Source of the DNA: JACQQW01 sp964520655
GTDB lineage: Bacteria; Omnitrophota; Gorgyraeia; Zapsychrales; Fredricksoniimonadaceae
Length of the DNA stretch: 64,000 nucleotides
Assembly: GCA_964520655.1 (NCBI GenBank)
Contig: CAZFNI010000003.1
Location: 1-64,000, forward strand
Reading direction: 5' to 3'
Positions 35,234 through 43,331 of this stretch are shown in pieces. Position 1 is the stretch's first letter; the number at the start of each line of letters is the position of its first letter. Under the pieces are notes generated by a model that was given only the letters and a program-made list of their open reading frames with translations, was not told the DNA's origin and did no database searches. The position numbers and the translations under genes were made by a program.

Positions 35234-36289
35234 ATGCCTGAATTGTTTGATCCTATCCAGATTGGTGACCTAAAGCTTTCCAACCGCATCATCATGGCGC
35301 CGTTGACCCGCTGCCGCACCGAGGATGACCGCCGTATCCCGAGTGTGCTCATGGCTCAATATTATGCTCAACGGGCAAGCGCTGGTTTGATCTTAAGCGA
35401 AGCCACAGCCGTGTCGCCCATGGGAGTTGGCTATCCCAATACACCGGGTATATGGTCCAATGAACAGGTAGAAGGATGGAAGCTGGTGACTAAAGCCGTG
35501 CATGATCAGGGTGGATTGATCATGCTGCAGTTGTGGCATGTGGGACGTATTTCCGATCCTTATTATTTAAATGGGGAATTGCCTGTCGCTCCAAGCGCGA
35601 TAGCGCCGCAGGGTTCGGTCAGTTTGCTTAGGCCCAAGAAGGATTATGTGACCCCAAGGGCTTTGGCGATCAAGGAGATCCCGGGGATCGTTGAGAGTTA
35701 CCGTCAGGGGGCGCTTAATGCCAAGGCTGCTGGTTTTGACGGCGTTGAAGTGCATGGGGCCAATGGCTATTTGCTGGATCAATTCTTACAGGACGGGACG
35801 AATAAACGCACTGACGCTTACGGCGGGCCTGTAGAGAACAGGGCGCGTTTGATGCTGGAGGTTGTTGACGCGGTTGTTGGTGTGTGGGGCAGGGGCCGAG
35901 TCGGTGTCCATATCGCGCCGCGCGGGGATGCGCAATCCATGTCGGATTCAAATCCTCTGGCGACATTTGGCTATTTGTTGGGGCAGTTAAATAAACGTGG
36001 TATCGCTTTTGTATGCGCGCGTGAACATGCGGGGCCAGGACGTATCGGGCCTGGGTTAAAAAAGATTTTCGGCGGTGTTTATATCGCCAATGAAGGGTTT
36101 GACCGGAACACTGCCCAGGCGCTTTTGGATAGCGGCGAAGCGGATGCAGTGGCGTTCGGGAAGCTGTTTATCGCTAATCCCGATCTGGTCAAACGTTTTG
36201 CCGTAAAGGCGCCGCTCAATGTGCCGGACGTGGACACGTTCTATGGGGCAGGACAGAAGGGGTATACGGATTATCCGTTGTACGCTTAA
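35234..36289 (+). CDS. Old yellow enzyme family ene-reductase (NemA-like)
   Basis: 351 residues. It is an FMN-dependent alkene reductase. The N-terminus LFDPIQIGDLKLSNRIIMAPLTRCR, the QLWHVGRIS motif (flavin contact), the HGANGYLLDQFLQDGTN segment with the substrate-binding His-Asn pair, and the C-terminal GEADAVAFGKLFIANPDL are all classic. Physiological substrates are typically electrophilic enals, maleimides or nitro compounds. A weak promoter (TTGTAC, N17, TAAATT at 35189-35217) lies just upstream with no Shine-Dalgarno. Confidence 0.9.
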   Translation: MPELFDPIQIGDLKLSNRIIMAPLTRCRTEDDRRIPSVLMAQYYAQRASAGLILSEATAVSPMGVGYPNTPGIWSNEQVEGWKLVTKAVHDQGGLIMLQLWHVGRISDPYYLNGELPVAPSAIAPQGSVSLLRPKKDYVTPRALAIKEIPGIVESYRQGALNAKAAGFDGVEVHGANGYLLDQFLQDGTNKRTDAYGGPVENRARLMLEVVDAVVGVWGRGRVGVHIAPRGDAQSMSDSNPLATFGYLLGQLNKRGIAFVCAREHAGPGRIGPGLKKIFGGVYIANEGFDRNTAQALLDSGEADAVAFGKLFIANPDLVKRFAVKAPLNVPDVDTFYGAGQKGYTDYPLYA

Positions 36290-36309
36290 ATAACAGCAAG
36301 GAGGCAGTA

Positions 36310-36933
36310 ATGAAGTTCTTATCACATTCTACAAAGGTTGTTCTATTGATGGCGGCCATGGTTTTATCCACAGCAGGCTTCTTTAGGGTTTATGCGGAAG
36401 AAACAGAAGAAGGTTTTAAGAAATTCACGGTCTATCAGGACAAGCCGTCGAGAAATCATTATTACATTTCCGGGTATATGCCAGACGGGCAATGCGTGGC
36501 CATGGATGATGCCTGGCAAAAGGATTGCCAGGAAGGCCGCAGCTGTATCAAGGCCTATTTCGGTCGAGAATGCGCGACGATGCATCAGGCCTGGGCCGGG
36601 GTTTACTGGCTTCATCCGGCGAATAACTGGGGCGATAGTAAGAGCGGTTACAGCCTAAAGGGAGCTAAGCGTTTGGTGTTCTGGGCTAAGGGTGACAAGG
36701 GCGGGGAGACGATCACCTTTAAGATGGGTGGCGTCGGGATGGGGCATACATTCCCGGATACAGATTCTGCTGGTACGGATCCCATCAAGCTTACCAAGGA
36801 CTGGCAGGAGTATTCCATTGATCTGACGGGTAAAAACTTAGAGAGGATCGCCGGCGGTTTTGTCTGGGTGGCCAATGTCAAGGACAACAGCTCGAACGCC
36901 ACGTTCTATCTGGACAATATCTACTACGAATAA
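36310..36933 (+). CDS. Exported beta-sandwich protein, carbohydrate-binding-like
   Basis: 207 residues. A signal peptide ends near FFRVYAEE. The body has LKGAKRLVFWAKGDKGGETITFKMGG, TKDWQEYSIDLTGKNL and a terminal ATFYLDNIYYE, the pattern of galactose-binding-like / CBM11-type sandwich domains found in secreted proteins. Four cysteines (QCVAMDDAWQKDC, SCIKAYFGREC) may form disulfides. There is no catalytic domain. It starts 20 bp after the ene-reductase with AAGGAGG and ends at a terminator. Confidence 0.6.
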   Translation: MKFLSHSTKVVLLMAAMVLSTAGFFRVYAEETEEGFKKFTVYQDKPSRNHYYISGYMPDGQCVAMDDAWQKDCQEGRSCIKAYFGRECATMHQAWAGVYWLHPANNWGDSKSGYSLKGAKRLVFWAKGDKGGETITFKMGGVGMGHTFPDTDSAGTDPIKLTKDWQEYSIDLTGKNLERIAGGFVWVANVKDNSSNATFYLDNIYYE

Positions 36934-36963
36934 ACACTAAATAAGTTCTAATTAGGCGTATAG

Positions 36964-37006
36964 ACTCCCGCTTGTAATTATTTTACCGGCGGGAGTTTTA
37001 TTTTTT
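36964..37006 (+). terminator. Intrinsic terminator after the exported sandwich protein
   Basis: ACTCCCGC (36964-36971) pairs with GCGGGAGT (36989-36996) across a 17-nt loop and is followed by TTTATTTTTT. Confidence 0.8.
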
Positions 37007-37008
37007 AT

Positions 37009-37036
37009 TTGACAAATAACAAAATATTGGTAGATT
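37009..37036 (+). promoter_or_regulatory. Promoter of the cupredoxin-FTR1 operon
   Basis: TTGACA (37009-37014), a 16-bp spacer and TAGATT (37031-37036). ACAAAT and ATTTGT arms (37013-37018 and 37034-37039) form an inverted repeat across the spacer that could be an operator. The leader is about 50 nt. Confidence 0.5.
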
Positions 37037-37095
37037 TGTTTGAGTAAATAAGTTAACTTTTGACGTATTTAAGGCGTTGTGAAAGGAAGGGTGTT

Positions 37096-37422
37096 ATGCG
37101 GATCATATTGATGTGGGTTGCGGTGATGGTGGCAATGCCTTGTGCCTGGGCGCAGGAAGCGGAGTCGGTCACGATCGTTATTAAAGATCACCGGTTTATG
37201 CCTGCCGAGGTGGTTGTGCCAGCCAATCGTAAATTGAAATTGATCATTGATAATCAGGATCCCACACCGGAAGAGTTTGAGAGTTATCCGCTTAATAGAG
37301 AGAAGGTTATCAGCGGGAGAACACAAGGGCTTGTTTATATAGGCCCGTTGGCAAAAGGTGTTTATGAGTTTATAGGAGAATTCCATAAGGAAACAGCCAG
37401 AGGTCAGATCGTTGCCAAATAA
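37096..37422 (+). CDS. Periplasmic cupredoxin-like protein associated with iron permease
   Basis: 108 residues. A signal peptide ends at about CAWAQ. The rest is a single cupredoxin fold: TIVIKDHRFMPAEVVVPANRKLKLIIDNQD, an acidic EEFES loop and YEFIGEFHKETARG, which is typical of the EfeO/P19-associated cupredoxin domain in FTR1 operons. Such proteins are thought to handle or oxidise Fe2+ before uptake. A full type-1 copper site (Cys-His-Met) is not visible. The start at 37096 follows GGAAGGG, and the FTR1 gene begins 9 bp downstream. Confidence 0.75.
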   Translation: MRIILMWVAVMVAMPCAWAQEAESVTIVIKDHRFMPAEVVVPANRKLKLIIDNQDPTPEEFESYPLNREKVISGRTQGLVYIGPLAKGVYEFIGEFHKETARGQIVAK

Positions 37423-37431
37423 AGGAGTGTT

Positions 37432-38991
37432 ATGTTCTCAATTGCTTTAGTGTTATTCAGGGAGGTCTTTGAGATCGCATTGATCGTGACCATCCTTTTA
37501 GCGGCGACAAAAAGCCTCAAGCACCGCATCCCGTGGATATTCATTGGGATCGTCTGGGGGATATTGGGTTCATGTTTGATCGCCTTCTTTGCTGATACGA
37601 TCTCCCAGGCGGCACAAGGGTTAGGTCAGGAAATATTCAATGCGATCATCCTTTTGACCGCGGCCATATTGATCGGATGGACGACCATCTGGATGACGCG
37701 GCATGGCAAGACATTATCCCAGGAATTCAAGCAGGTTGGCGCGGAGGTTGTCCAGGGCCGAAGGCCCATGTATACCCTGGCTTTGGTGATCGCCTTGGCG
37801 ACGCTGCGTGAGGGAGCAGAGATCGTGATGTTCACGTACAGTGCTTTTCTGACGGGAACAAAGGTCCTGGATCTTGTTTTCGGCGGCATCCTGGGGCTTT
37901 TCGCGGGGATCAGTATTGGGATCATTCTTTATTACAGCCTGATGAAGATACCGACAAAGAAGATCTTTGCTGTCACCAGCTGGCTTTTGATCTTTTTGGT
38001 CGCTGGCATGGCGGCGCAGGCGTTTAGCTTTTTGACCGCGGCTGGTGTTGTTCCTGAGATCGTCCCTACCCTCTGGGATACGTCCAGGTTCGTTTCAAGC
38101 AGTAGTTTTATCGGTAAAGTGCTGCATGTGCTGCTGGGCTATACGGATAGGCCATCGGGCATGCAGGTGTTGGTATATTGTTTAACTATTGGAGGATTAT
38201 CTATGTTCCTTAAGTTGTATGGTGAGCTTCCCCAGGCGGCTCTCAAGAAGACATTGACAGCAGTTGTTGTTGGATCGGCATTGCTGGTCATGATGCCAAA
38301 TAGCGCCCACGCGACCAAGAAGGTGTATTCGCCTCTTGTTGAAAAAGGGGAGCTTGAGATAGAGGCGAGAGGGCAATATGATATTGATGAACGTGCCGGC
38401 AAGGACAATAACCAGAAACATAAGTATGCCGTCGGTTATGGGGTAACCGAACGCTGGTTCACGGAAGTCTATGGGGAATGGGAGCGTGTTAAGAATGACA
38501 GTGATGAGGATCTCAATTTCAAATTCACCGCATTGTCATGGGAAAATCGTTTGCAGTTGACCGATCAGGGGCAATTCCCTGTCGATGTCGGGTTGTATCT
38601 GGAATACGAGGCGTCATTTGAGAATAAGCATCCGGATAATCTGGAGGCCAAATTATTGCTGGAGAAGTCCCTTCCGCATTTTACCCACACGTTAAATCTT
38701 TCCCTGGAGCAGAATGTCGGGCGGCATCCGACCGAGGACTTAGTCGGTGGTCTTGCCTGGTCGAGCAAATACCGTTTAAGGGAGTGGTTCATGCCTGGTG
38801 TGGAATGGCATAGCAATTTCGGCGAGATCGGACAGACGGTCGCGTTTAATGATCAACGTCATCAATACGGCCCGGCCTTTTATGGAAAGATCGGCCAGGT
38901 GAAGTATGATGTTGGGTATTTGTTGGGCGCCTCCGACGCTGCCCCCAAAGGCGAGATCAAATGGATCGTTGAATACGAATTTAAGTTCTAG
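37432..38991 (+). CDS. FTR1-family iron permease fused in frame to an outer-membrane-type beta-barrel domain
   Basis: 519 residues. Residues 1-258 are a complete FTR1-type permease with seven helices and both REXXE iron motifs (REVFE at 10-14, REGAE near 126). Immediately after, the frame continues through MFLKLYGELP, a second hydrophobic segment ending NSAHA that looks like a signal peptide, and then about 225 residues of alternating strands ending in EYEFKF, as in small outer-membrane barrels. An ATG at 38203 with GGAGG upstream could start the barrel as a separate protein. The domains belong to different membranes, so two products, or a processed precursor, are more likely than one working chain. 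Confidence 0.8.
   Translation: MFSIALVLFREVFEIALIVTILLAATKSLKHRIPWIFIGIVWGILGSCLIAFFADTISQAAQGLGQEIFNAIILLTAAILIGWTTIWMTRHGKTLSQEFKQVGAEVVQGRRPMYTLALVIALATLREGAEIVMFTYSAFLTGTKVLDLVFGGILGLFAGISIGIILYYSLMKIPTKKIFAVTSWLLIFLVAGMAAQAFSFLTAAGVVPEIVPTLWDTSRFVSSSSFIGKVLHVLLGYTDRPSGMQVLVYCLTIGGLSMFLKLYGELPQAALKKTLTAVVVGSALLVMMPNSAHATKKVYSPLVEKGELEIEARGQYDIDERAGKDNNQKHKYAVGYGVTERWFTEVYGEWERVKNDSDEDLNFKFTALSWENRLQLTDQGQFPVDVGLYLEYEASFENKHPDNLEAKLLLEKSLPHFTHTLNLSLEQNVGRHPTEDLVGGLAWSSKYRLREWFMPGVEWHSNFGEIGQTVAFNDQRHQYGPAFYGKIGQVKYDVGYLLGASDAAPKGEIKWIVEYEFKF
38191..38991 (+). other. Internal ribosome site and probable separate start of the beta-barrel protein
   Basis: GGAGG at 38191-38195 stands 7 nt before an in-frame ATG at 38203 (codon 258 of the FTR1 frame). 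Initiation there gives a 262-residue protein with a textbook signal peptide: a Lys-containing N-region, a hydrophobic core LTAVVVGSALLVMM and cleavage after NSAHA. The mature part is rich in beta strands, begins KKVYSPLVEKGELEIEARGQ and ends in Phe. It may be an outer-membrane channel for the iron system. Confidence 0.6.
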
Positions 38992-39003
38992 GATGTGTTT
39001 GTG

Positions 39004-39036
39004 CCCCTGCCGGAGATATTGCCGGCAGGGGTTTTT
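39004..39036 (+). terminator. Intrinsic terminator after the FTR1/barrel frame
   Basis: CCCCTGCCGG (39004-39013) pairs perfectly with CCGGCAGGGG (39022-39031), 8-nt loop, followed by five T. Confidence 0.92.
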
Positions 39037-39041
39037 ATGTC

Positions 39042-39086
39042 TTGACTTAATTTATTTTTTGTTTTATAAATAGAAATCATTTCTAT
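39042..39086 (+). promoter_or_regulatory. Consensus promoter with a Fur/Zur-type operator at the transcription start
   Basis: TTGACT (39042-39047), a 17-bp spacer and TATAAA (39065-39070). A perfect 17-bp palindrome, ATAGAAAT-C-ATTTCTAT (39070-39086), overlaps the last base of the -10 box and the predicted start at about 39077. Its 8-1-8 layout resembles Fur-family boxes, and the first gene encodes a Fur-family protein, so autoregulation of the zinc operon is likely. Confidence 0.75.
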
Positions 39087-39088
39087 AT

Positions 39089-39502
39089 ATGAAAATGCCG
39101 TTATTAGAACAATTAAAAGCTAAGCATCTTAAGCTGACGCCGAAACGCAAAGCGATCCTGGACTGTTTTTCCGGCGAGAATAAATGTTTGTCTCCTGAGC
39201 AGGTGTGGGAGAAGTTAAGGAAAGATTTCAAACATTTAGGGCTCCCCAGCATTTACCGCAATCTGGAAACATTTGAGAGCTGCGGGATCTTGGTCAAGAT
39301 CCAGAAAGATGACAGGCGTTTGTATTACGCGTTGTGCCGAGGTCACGTGAGCGGGCATCACCATCATCATATCGTGTGTGTCCGCTGCGGAAGGGTCGAC
39401 GAGGTTGACGGTTGCGGCCTGATGGAAACCGTCAAGGTCAGCGGTTATAAAGTATTGAAGCATTTTGTCCAATTGGAGGGAGTGTGTCCCCAATGCCGTT
39501 AA
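39089..39502 (+). CDS. Fur-family metalloregulator, probably zinc-responsive
   Basis: 137 residues. A winged helix (LKLTPKRKAILDCF, then PSIYRNLETFESCGIL) is followed by the HHHHH-type metal region (GHVSGHHHHHIVCVRCGRV) and a C-terminal CPQC. Cysteine pairs CVRC and CPQC form the structural zinc site of Fur/Zur/PerR proteins. Co-transcription with znuA-like, znuC-like and znuB-like genes favours Zur over Fur, but Mn or Fe sensing cannot be excluded. The start at 39089 lies 3 bp after the operator with no Shine-Dalgarno; an ATG at 39095 is an alternative. Confidence 0.87.
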   Translation: MKMPLLEQLKAKHLKLTPKRKAILDCFSGENKCLSPEQVWEKLRKDFKHLGLPSIYRNLETFESCGILVKIQKDDRRLYYALCRGHVSGHHHHHIVCVRCGRVDEVDGCGLMETVKVSGYKVLKHFVQLEGVCPQCR

Positions 39503-40389
39503 CCTTCAAACAAAATACAGCTATTGTCCTGATCATGCTGTTGTGTATGCTGCCAGGCGGGGCCTGTCATGCCAAAAGCATTCACGCGGTAGCCACATTT
39601 AGCGTGGTGGGAGATATCGTCCGGCAGGTGGCGGGTGAGGCGGTGGACTTGACTGTTTTGGTAGGGGCCAATGCCGATGCCCATGAGTATGAGCCGACAC
39701 CGCAGGATGCGGTCATTTTAAGTCATGCGGATGTCATCTTTGAGAATGGGTTTAAGTTCGAGGGGTGGCTGGATAAATTGTATGCGTCCAGTAACTCCAA
39801 CGCGCGACGCGTTGTAGTTTCAGAGGGTGCGCGCGCAAGGACTATGCCGGATAATCCATCCGAGATAGACCCACATGCCTGGCAGAATATACAGAACGGG
39901 ATCATCTATGCGCGTAATATCGCCGCGGCGCTAAAAGAACTTGATCCCTCCCATACGGCGATCTATGAGGCCAATGTCAAAAACTTTGTAGACCGATTAA
40001 CGCAATTGGATCAATGGGGCGAGCAGCAGCTCAAAGGGGTCAAGAACAGGACGATCGTCACCAATCATGAAGCGCTGGGCTATTTTGCCGATCGGTATGG
40101 CTTTACAATTGCCGGGGCTGTTATCCCGTCAACAACGACAGAAGCATCGGATCCATCAGCCAGGCAGATGGCGCGTCTGATCGAGGTGATACAGAAAGAA
40201 CATGTAAGGGCCATATTCGCGGAAAATGCGTCCAACAGTCAAATGGCGAAAGTGTTGGCTGATCAGGCCGGTGTCAGGGTTGTGCCGGGGCTGTATACGG
40301 ACGCGTTGGGTACCTCGGAAAGTAAAGGTTCAACGTATGAGGGGATGATGCGCGCGAACATTCAAACATTCACTGAAAATCTGGAATGA
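39493..40389 (+). CDS. znuA: Zinc/manganese ABC transporter substrate-binding protein (ZnuA/TroA family)
   Basis: 298 residues. A signal peptide ends near GGACHAK. Cluster A-I metal ligands are visible: His in ADAHEYEPTP, His in DPHAWQN, His in TNHEALGYFADRYG and Asp in LYTDALG. This His-His-His-Asp set is like TroA and zinc-type members; manganese types usually have Glu at the third position. There is no His-rich loop. Start at ATG 39493 (GGAGGG 12 nt upstream); a GTG at 39484 is possible. It overlaps the regulator gene by 10 bp. Confidence 0.87.
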   Translation: MPLTFKQNTAIVLIMLLCMLPGGACHAKSIHAVATFSVVGDIVRQVAGEAVDLTVLVGANADAHEYEPTPQDAVILSHADVIFENGFKFEGWLDKLYASSNSNARRVVVSEGARARTMPDNPSEIDPHAWQNIQNGIIYARNIAAALKELDPSHTAIYEANVKNFVDRLTQLDQWGEQQLKGVKNRTIVTNHEALGYFADRYGFTIAGAVIPSTTTEASDPSARQMARLIEVIQKEHVRAIFAENASNSQMAKVLADQAGVRVVPGLYTDALGTSESKGSTYEGMMRANIQTFTENLE

Positions 40390-40392
40390 TCC

Positions 40393-41142
40393 ATGAAGTT
40401 CTCTTATTGTCAGCATCGACATAGCCATCCAAACCCCAAAGCGCCGGCGCTTGAGATCAAGGATCTTGCGGTGGCCTATCCATATGCGCAGGATATGGCG
40501 ATCACAGGGTTGAGCACTCATGTTCATGTCGGGGATTCCATTGCTTTGGTTGGTTCCAATGGTGCTGGGAAGTCGACGCTGTTTAAGGCTATCAGCGGTT
40601 TGCTGCCCATCCATTCCGGCAGCATACGCATTTTCGGTCATCCGCTGGGGGCCTGCCATCAACGTGTGGTCTATTTGCCCCAGCACAGCGATGTTGACTG
40701 GTCTTTCCCTGTCAGCGTGTTGGACTTGGTGAGCATGGGCAGATATGTGTACCGCGGCTGGTTTTCTCCTTTACGTAAAAGAGACTGGCATGAGGCTCAT
40801 GAGGCTCTTAAGCAAATGCGCATGGATGATCTTTGCGGCCGGCATATCAGCAGTCTTTCCGGTGGACAAAAGCAGCGGGTACTCATCGCGCGGGCATTGG
40901 CCCAGCAGGCCGATCTGCTGCTTTTAGATGAACCTCTCAACGCGGTGGATGCCCAGACGCGTGAGATCGTTGAGGATCTCTTAAAGAAGATCAAGGCGCA
41001 AGGCAAGACGGTGCTGGTGGCCACCCATTATTATGACAGGGAAGAAGGGCGCTATGACGGGGCCATTTATCTTAAAGACGGGACGCAAGTAAATTCAGAC
41101 ATGAAAAAAGACAACCGGCACCAGGGATGCGACCACCCATGA
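40393..41142 (+). CDS. znuC: Zinc/manganese ABC transporter ATP-binding protein
   Basis: 249 residues. The ATPase has Walker A GSNGAGKST, Q-loop LPQHSDVDW, signature LSGGQKQRV, Walker B LLLLDEPL and the H-loop ATHYYD. A His-containing N-terminal tail (CQHRHSHP) might contact metal. It lies 3 bp after znuA and overlaps znuB by ATGA. It powers uptake with the ZnuB-like permease. Confidence 0.9.
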   Translation: MKFSYCQHRHSHPNPKAPALEIKDLAVAYPYAQDMAITGLSTHVHVGDSIALVGSNGAGKSTLFKAISGLLPIHSGSIRIFGHPLGACHQRVVYLPQHSDVDWSFPVSVLDLVSMGRYVYRGWFSPLRKRDWHEAHEALKQMRMDDLCGRHISSLSGGQKQRVLIARALAQQADLLLLDEPLNAVDAQTREIVEDLLKKIKAQGKTVLVATHYYDREEGRYDGAIYLKDGTQVNSDMKKDNRHQGCDHP

Positions 41143-41957
41143 TGCATTATTTGACCGATCCATTTCAGTACGCATTTATCCAGCGCGCGGCGCTAGCCGG
41201 TATACTCATCGGTGTTCTGTGCGCGGTCTGGGGGACCTATATTGTCTTAAGGCGCATGGCACTCATCGGGCATGCGTTAAGCCACAGCGCGCTGCCGGGC
41301 TTGGTCATCGCGTTCTTGCTCAAAGGCAGTTTGCCGTTAGGCGCGTTTTTCTCGATCCTGGCGGCGGCGATGGGTATCGGGTTAATGTCGAAAAATGATA
41401 CGATCAAAGAAGACACCTCGGGTGGGATCGTCCCCAATGTGATGTTCGCGTTAGGGATCGTAATGATCAGTGCGACTAAATCATTCCGGGATCTTTTTTC
41501 CATGTTGTTCGGCAATATTCTGGCGGTGACCAATGGGGATCTGGTCTTTATTACGGTCGTATTCATTGCTGGTATAGCCACGGCATTGCTGTTCTATAAA
41601 GAATTGAAACTGTTTTGCGTCGACCCGCATTATGCCAAGACCATCGGCATCCCGGTTGAGCGGCTGCGTTTTATAGTGCTGGTCTTTTTATCGTTAACGG
41701 TTGTCGTTGGCATCCAGGCCGTCGGAACGGTGCTGACCAACGCGCTGCTTGTCATTCCGGTCGCGGCCGCCCGGCTTGTGACAGATCGTCTGAACATCAT
41801 GATGGGGCTGGCCTGTGCCTTTGCGGTCATTTCCACGTTAGGCGGAGTTTATGCGTCGTATTATTTCGGATTTTCATCCGGGGCCTCGATCGTGCTGGTG
41901 TGCGCGGTCGTGTTCACCGCGGCGTGGGTGTATAAATATTTCAAGCAGAGACCATGA
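41139..41957 (+). CDS. znuB: Zinc/manganese ABC transporter permease
   Basis: 272 residues with about eight helices. The ABC-3 family pattern is clear: GVLCAVWGTYIVLRRMALIGHALSHSALPG near the N-terminus and VQAVGTVLTNALLVIPVAAARL-like text (IQAVGTVLTNALLVIPVAA) near residue 200. The ATG at 41139 overlaps the znuC stop (ATGA), better than an ATG 12 bp earlier. Its stop overlaps the photolyase start by ATGA, so the repair gene is part of the zinc operon. Confidence 0.88.
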   Translation: MMHYLTDPFQYAFIQRAALAGILIGVLCAVWGTYIVLRRMALIGHALSHSALPGLVIAFLLKGSLPLGAFFSILAAAMGIGLMSKNDTIKEDTSGGIVPNVMFALGIVMISATKSFRDLFSMLFGNILAVTNGDLVFITVVFIAGIATALLFYKELKLFCVDPHYAKTIGIPVERLRFIVLVFLSLTVVVGIQAVGTVLTNALLVIPVAAARLVTDRLNIMMGLACAFAVISTLGGVYASYYFGFSSGASIVLVCAVVFTAAWVYKYFKQRP

Positions 41958-43330
41958 CCCCTGTACAGTATAAAAGAGCGCTGTTCATATTCCGACGGGA
42001 CTTAAGGCTCCAGGACAATACCGGTCTGATCGCCGCTTTGGAAAGATCTAAGCGCGTGATGCCGTGTTTTATCGTTGATCCGCGTCAGGTCGAGGATCAG
42101 CCTTACCGGGGGCGCCCAAGCCTGGCGTTCATGATCTCCTCGTTGAATGATCTTAAGGGACAGCTGAAAGAACGGGGCGGGCGATTATTCGTCTTTCATG
42201 GTAAGCCTCAGGATGTGGTCGAGTCGCTGATCCAGCAAGAAGGTATTGACGCTGTTTTTTTCAATGCCGATTATACACCCTTTAGTCGCAAGCGGGACAA
42301 TGCGATCACTAACGCGTGCGACGCGCATAAGGTCCCCTGTCATGTGTCCCATGATGCGCTGCTTAATCCTCCCGACGCGGTGAGAAAAAACGATGGTGGT
42401 TTATATACGGTCTATACGCCGTATGCGCGTAAAGCCATGACTATCCCTGTTGCGTCACCGCGCTTATGTCCACGAGGGAAGTTTGAGGCATCTCCAAGCA
42501 GTTTGGAGAACACGAAGGCTTATGATGCGCTGCTGTCCTTGCCTAAAGAGTATCCCCAATATCCGGGGGGTAGAAGCGCCGCTTTATCGCTGTTAGCGGC
42601 CATCAAGCGGTTAAAGGATTATGAGCAAAAGCGTGATTTCCCGTTCTTGCGTCAGACAACCGTTTTGTCCGCTCATCATAAATTCGGGACCTGCTCCGTC
42701 CGAGAAACCTATCACCACATTGTCCGGGTTTTCGGCCCGTCGCATACACTGGTGAAAGAATTGTATTGGCGGGATTTCTTTACCCAGATCGGTTATCATT
42801 ATCCGCATGTGCTGGGAAAAAGTTTCTATCCCCGTTATGATGCGCTTGCCTGGGACGATAATGAAGCGTTCTTTCAGGCTTGGGCGAACGGCCAGACGGG
42901 TTTCCCAATTGTCGATGCCGGCATGCGGGAGTTAAACGCGACCGGATTCATGCATAACCGCGTACGCATGATAGCCGCCTCATTCTTGATCAAAGACCTG
43001 CACATTGATTGGCGGCGGGGCGAGCAATATTTCGCGCGGGCATTGGTGGATTATGATCCGCTGGTCAATAACGGCAACTGGCAATGGGCGGCGTCGACGG
43101 GCTGTGATGCGGCGCCGTATTTTCGTATCTTTAACCCCTGGCTGCAGCAGAAACGTTTCGACCCGCACGCTGAGTATATCAAGCAATGGATCCCGTCGTT
43201 AAGGGATGTTGATGCGCAAGCGATCCATGATATTCCAAAGAAGGGGCATGTTTTCAAGGATTATCCCGCCCCGATCGTCTGGCACGCGCATGAAAAAACC
43301 AAAGCATTAGCCGCATACGGGAAGGTGTGA
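41954..43330 (+). CDS. phrB: Deoxyribodipyrimidine photolyase, class I type
   Basis: 458 residues. The N-terminal Rossmann antenna domain starts RALFIFRRDLRLQDNTGLI. The helical FAD domain has KELYWRDFFTQIGYHYP, GFPIVDAGMRELNATGFMHNR, RMIAASFLIKDLHIDWRRGE, then NNGNWQWAASTGCDAAPYFRIFNP, all characteristic of class I CPD photolyases, including tryptophans of the electron-transfer chain. It repairs UV-induced pyrimidine dimers with blue light, so the organism or its close ancestors meet light. It is translationally coupled to znuB. Confidence 0.92.
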   Translation: MTPVQYKRALFIFRRDLRLQDNTGLIAALERSKRVMPCFIVDPRQVEDQPYRGRPSLAFMISSLNDLKGQLKERGGRLFVFHGKPQDVVESLIQQEGIDAVFFNADYTPFSRKRDNAITNACDAHKVPCHVSHDALLNPPDAVRKNDGGLYTVYTPYARKAMTIPVASPRLCPRGKFEASPSSLENTKAYDALLSLPKEYPQYPGGRSAALSLLAAIKRLKDYEQKRDFPFLRQTTVLSAHHKFGTCSVRETYHHIVRVFGPSHTLVKELYWRDFFTQIGYHYPHVLGKSFYPRYDALAWDDNEAFFQAWANGQTGFPIVDAGMRELNATGFMHNRVRMIAASFLIKDLHIDWRRGEQYFARALVDYDPLVNNGNWQWAASTGCDAAPYFRIFNPWLQQKRFDPHAEYIKQWIPSLRDVDAQAIHDIPKKGHVFKDYPAPIVWHAHEKTKALAAYGKV

Positions 43331-43331
43331 T

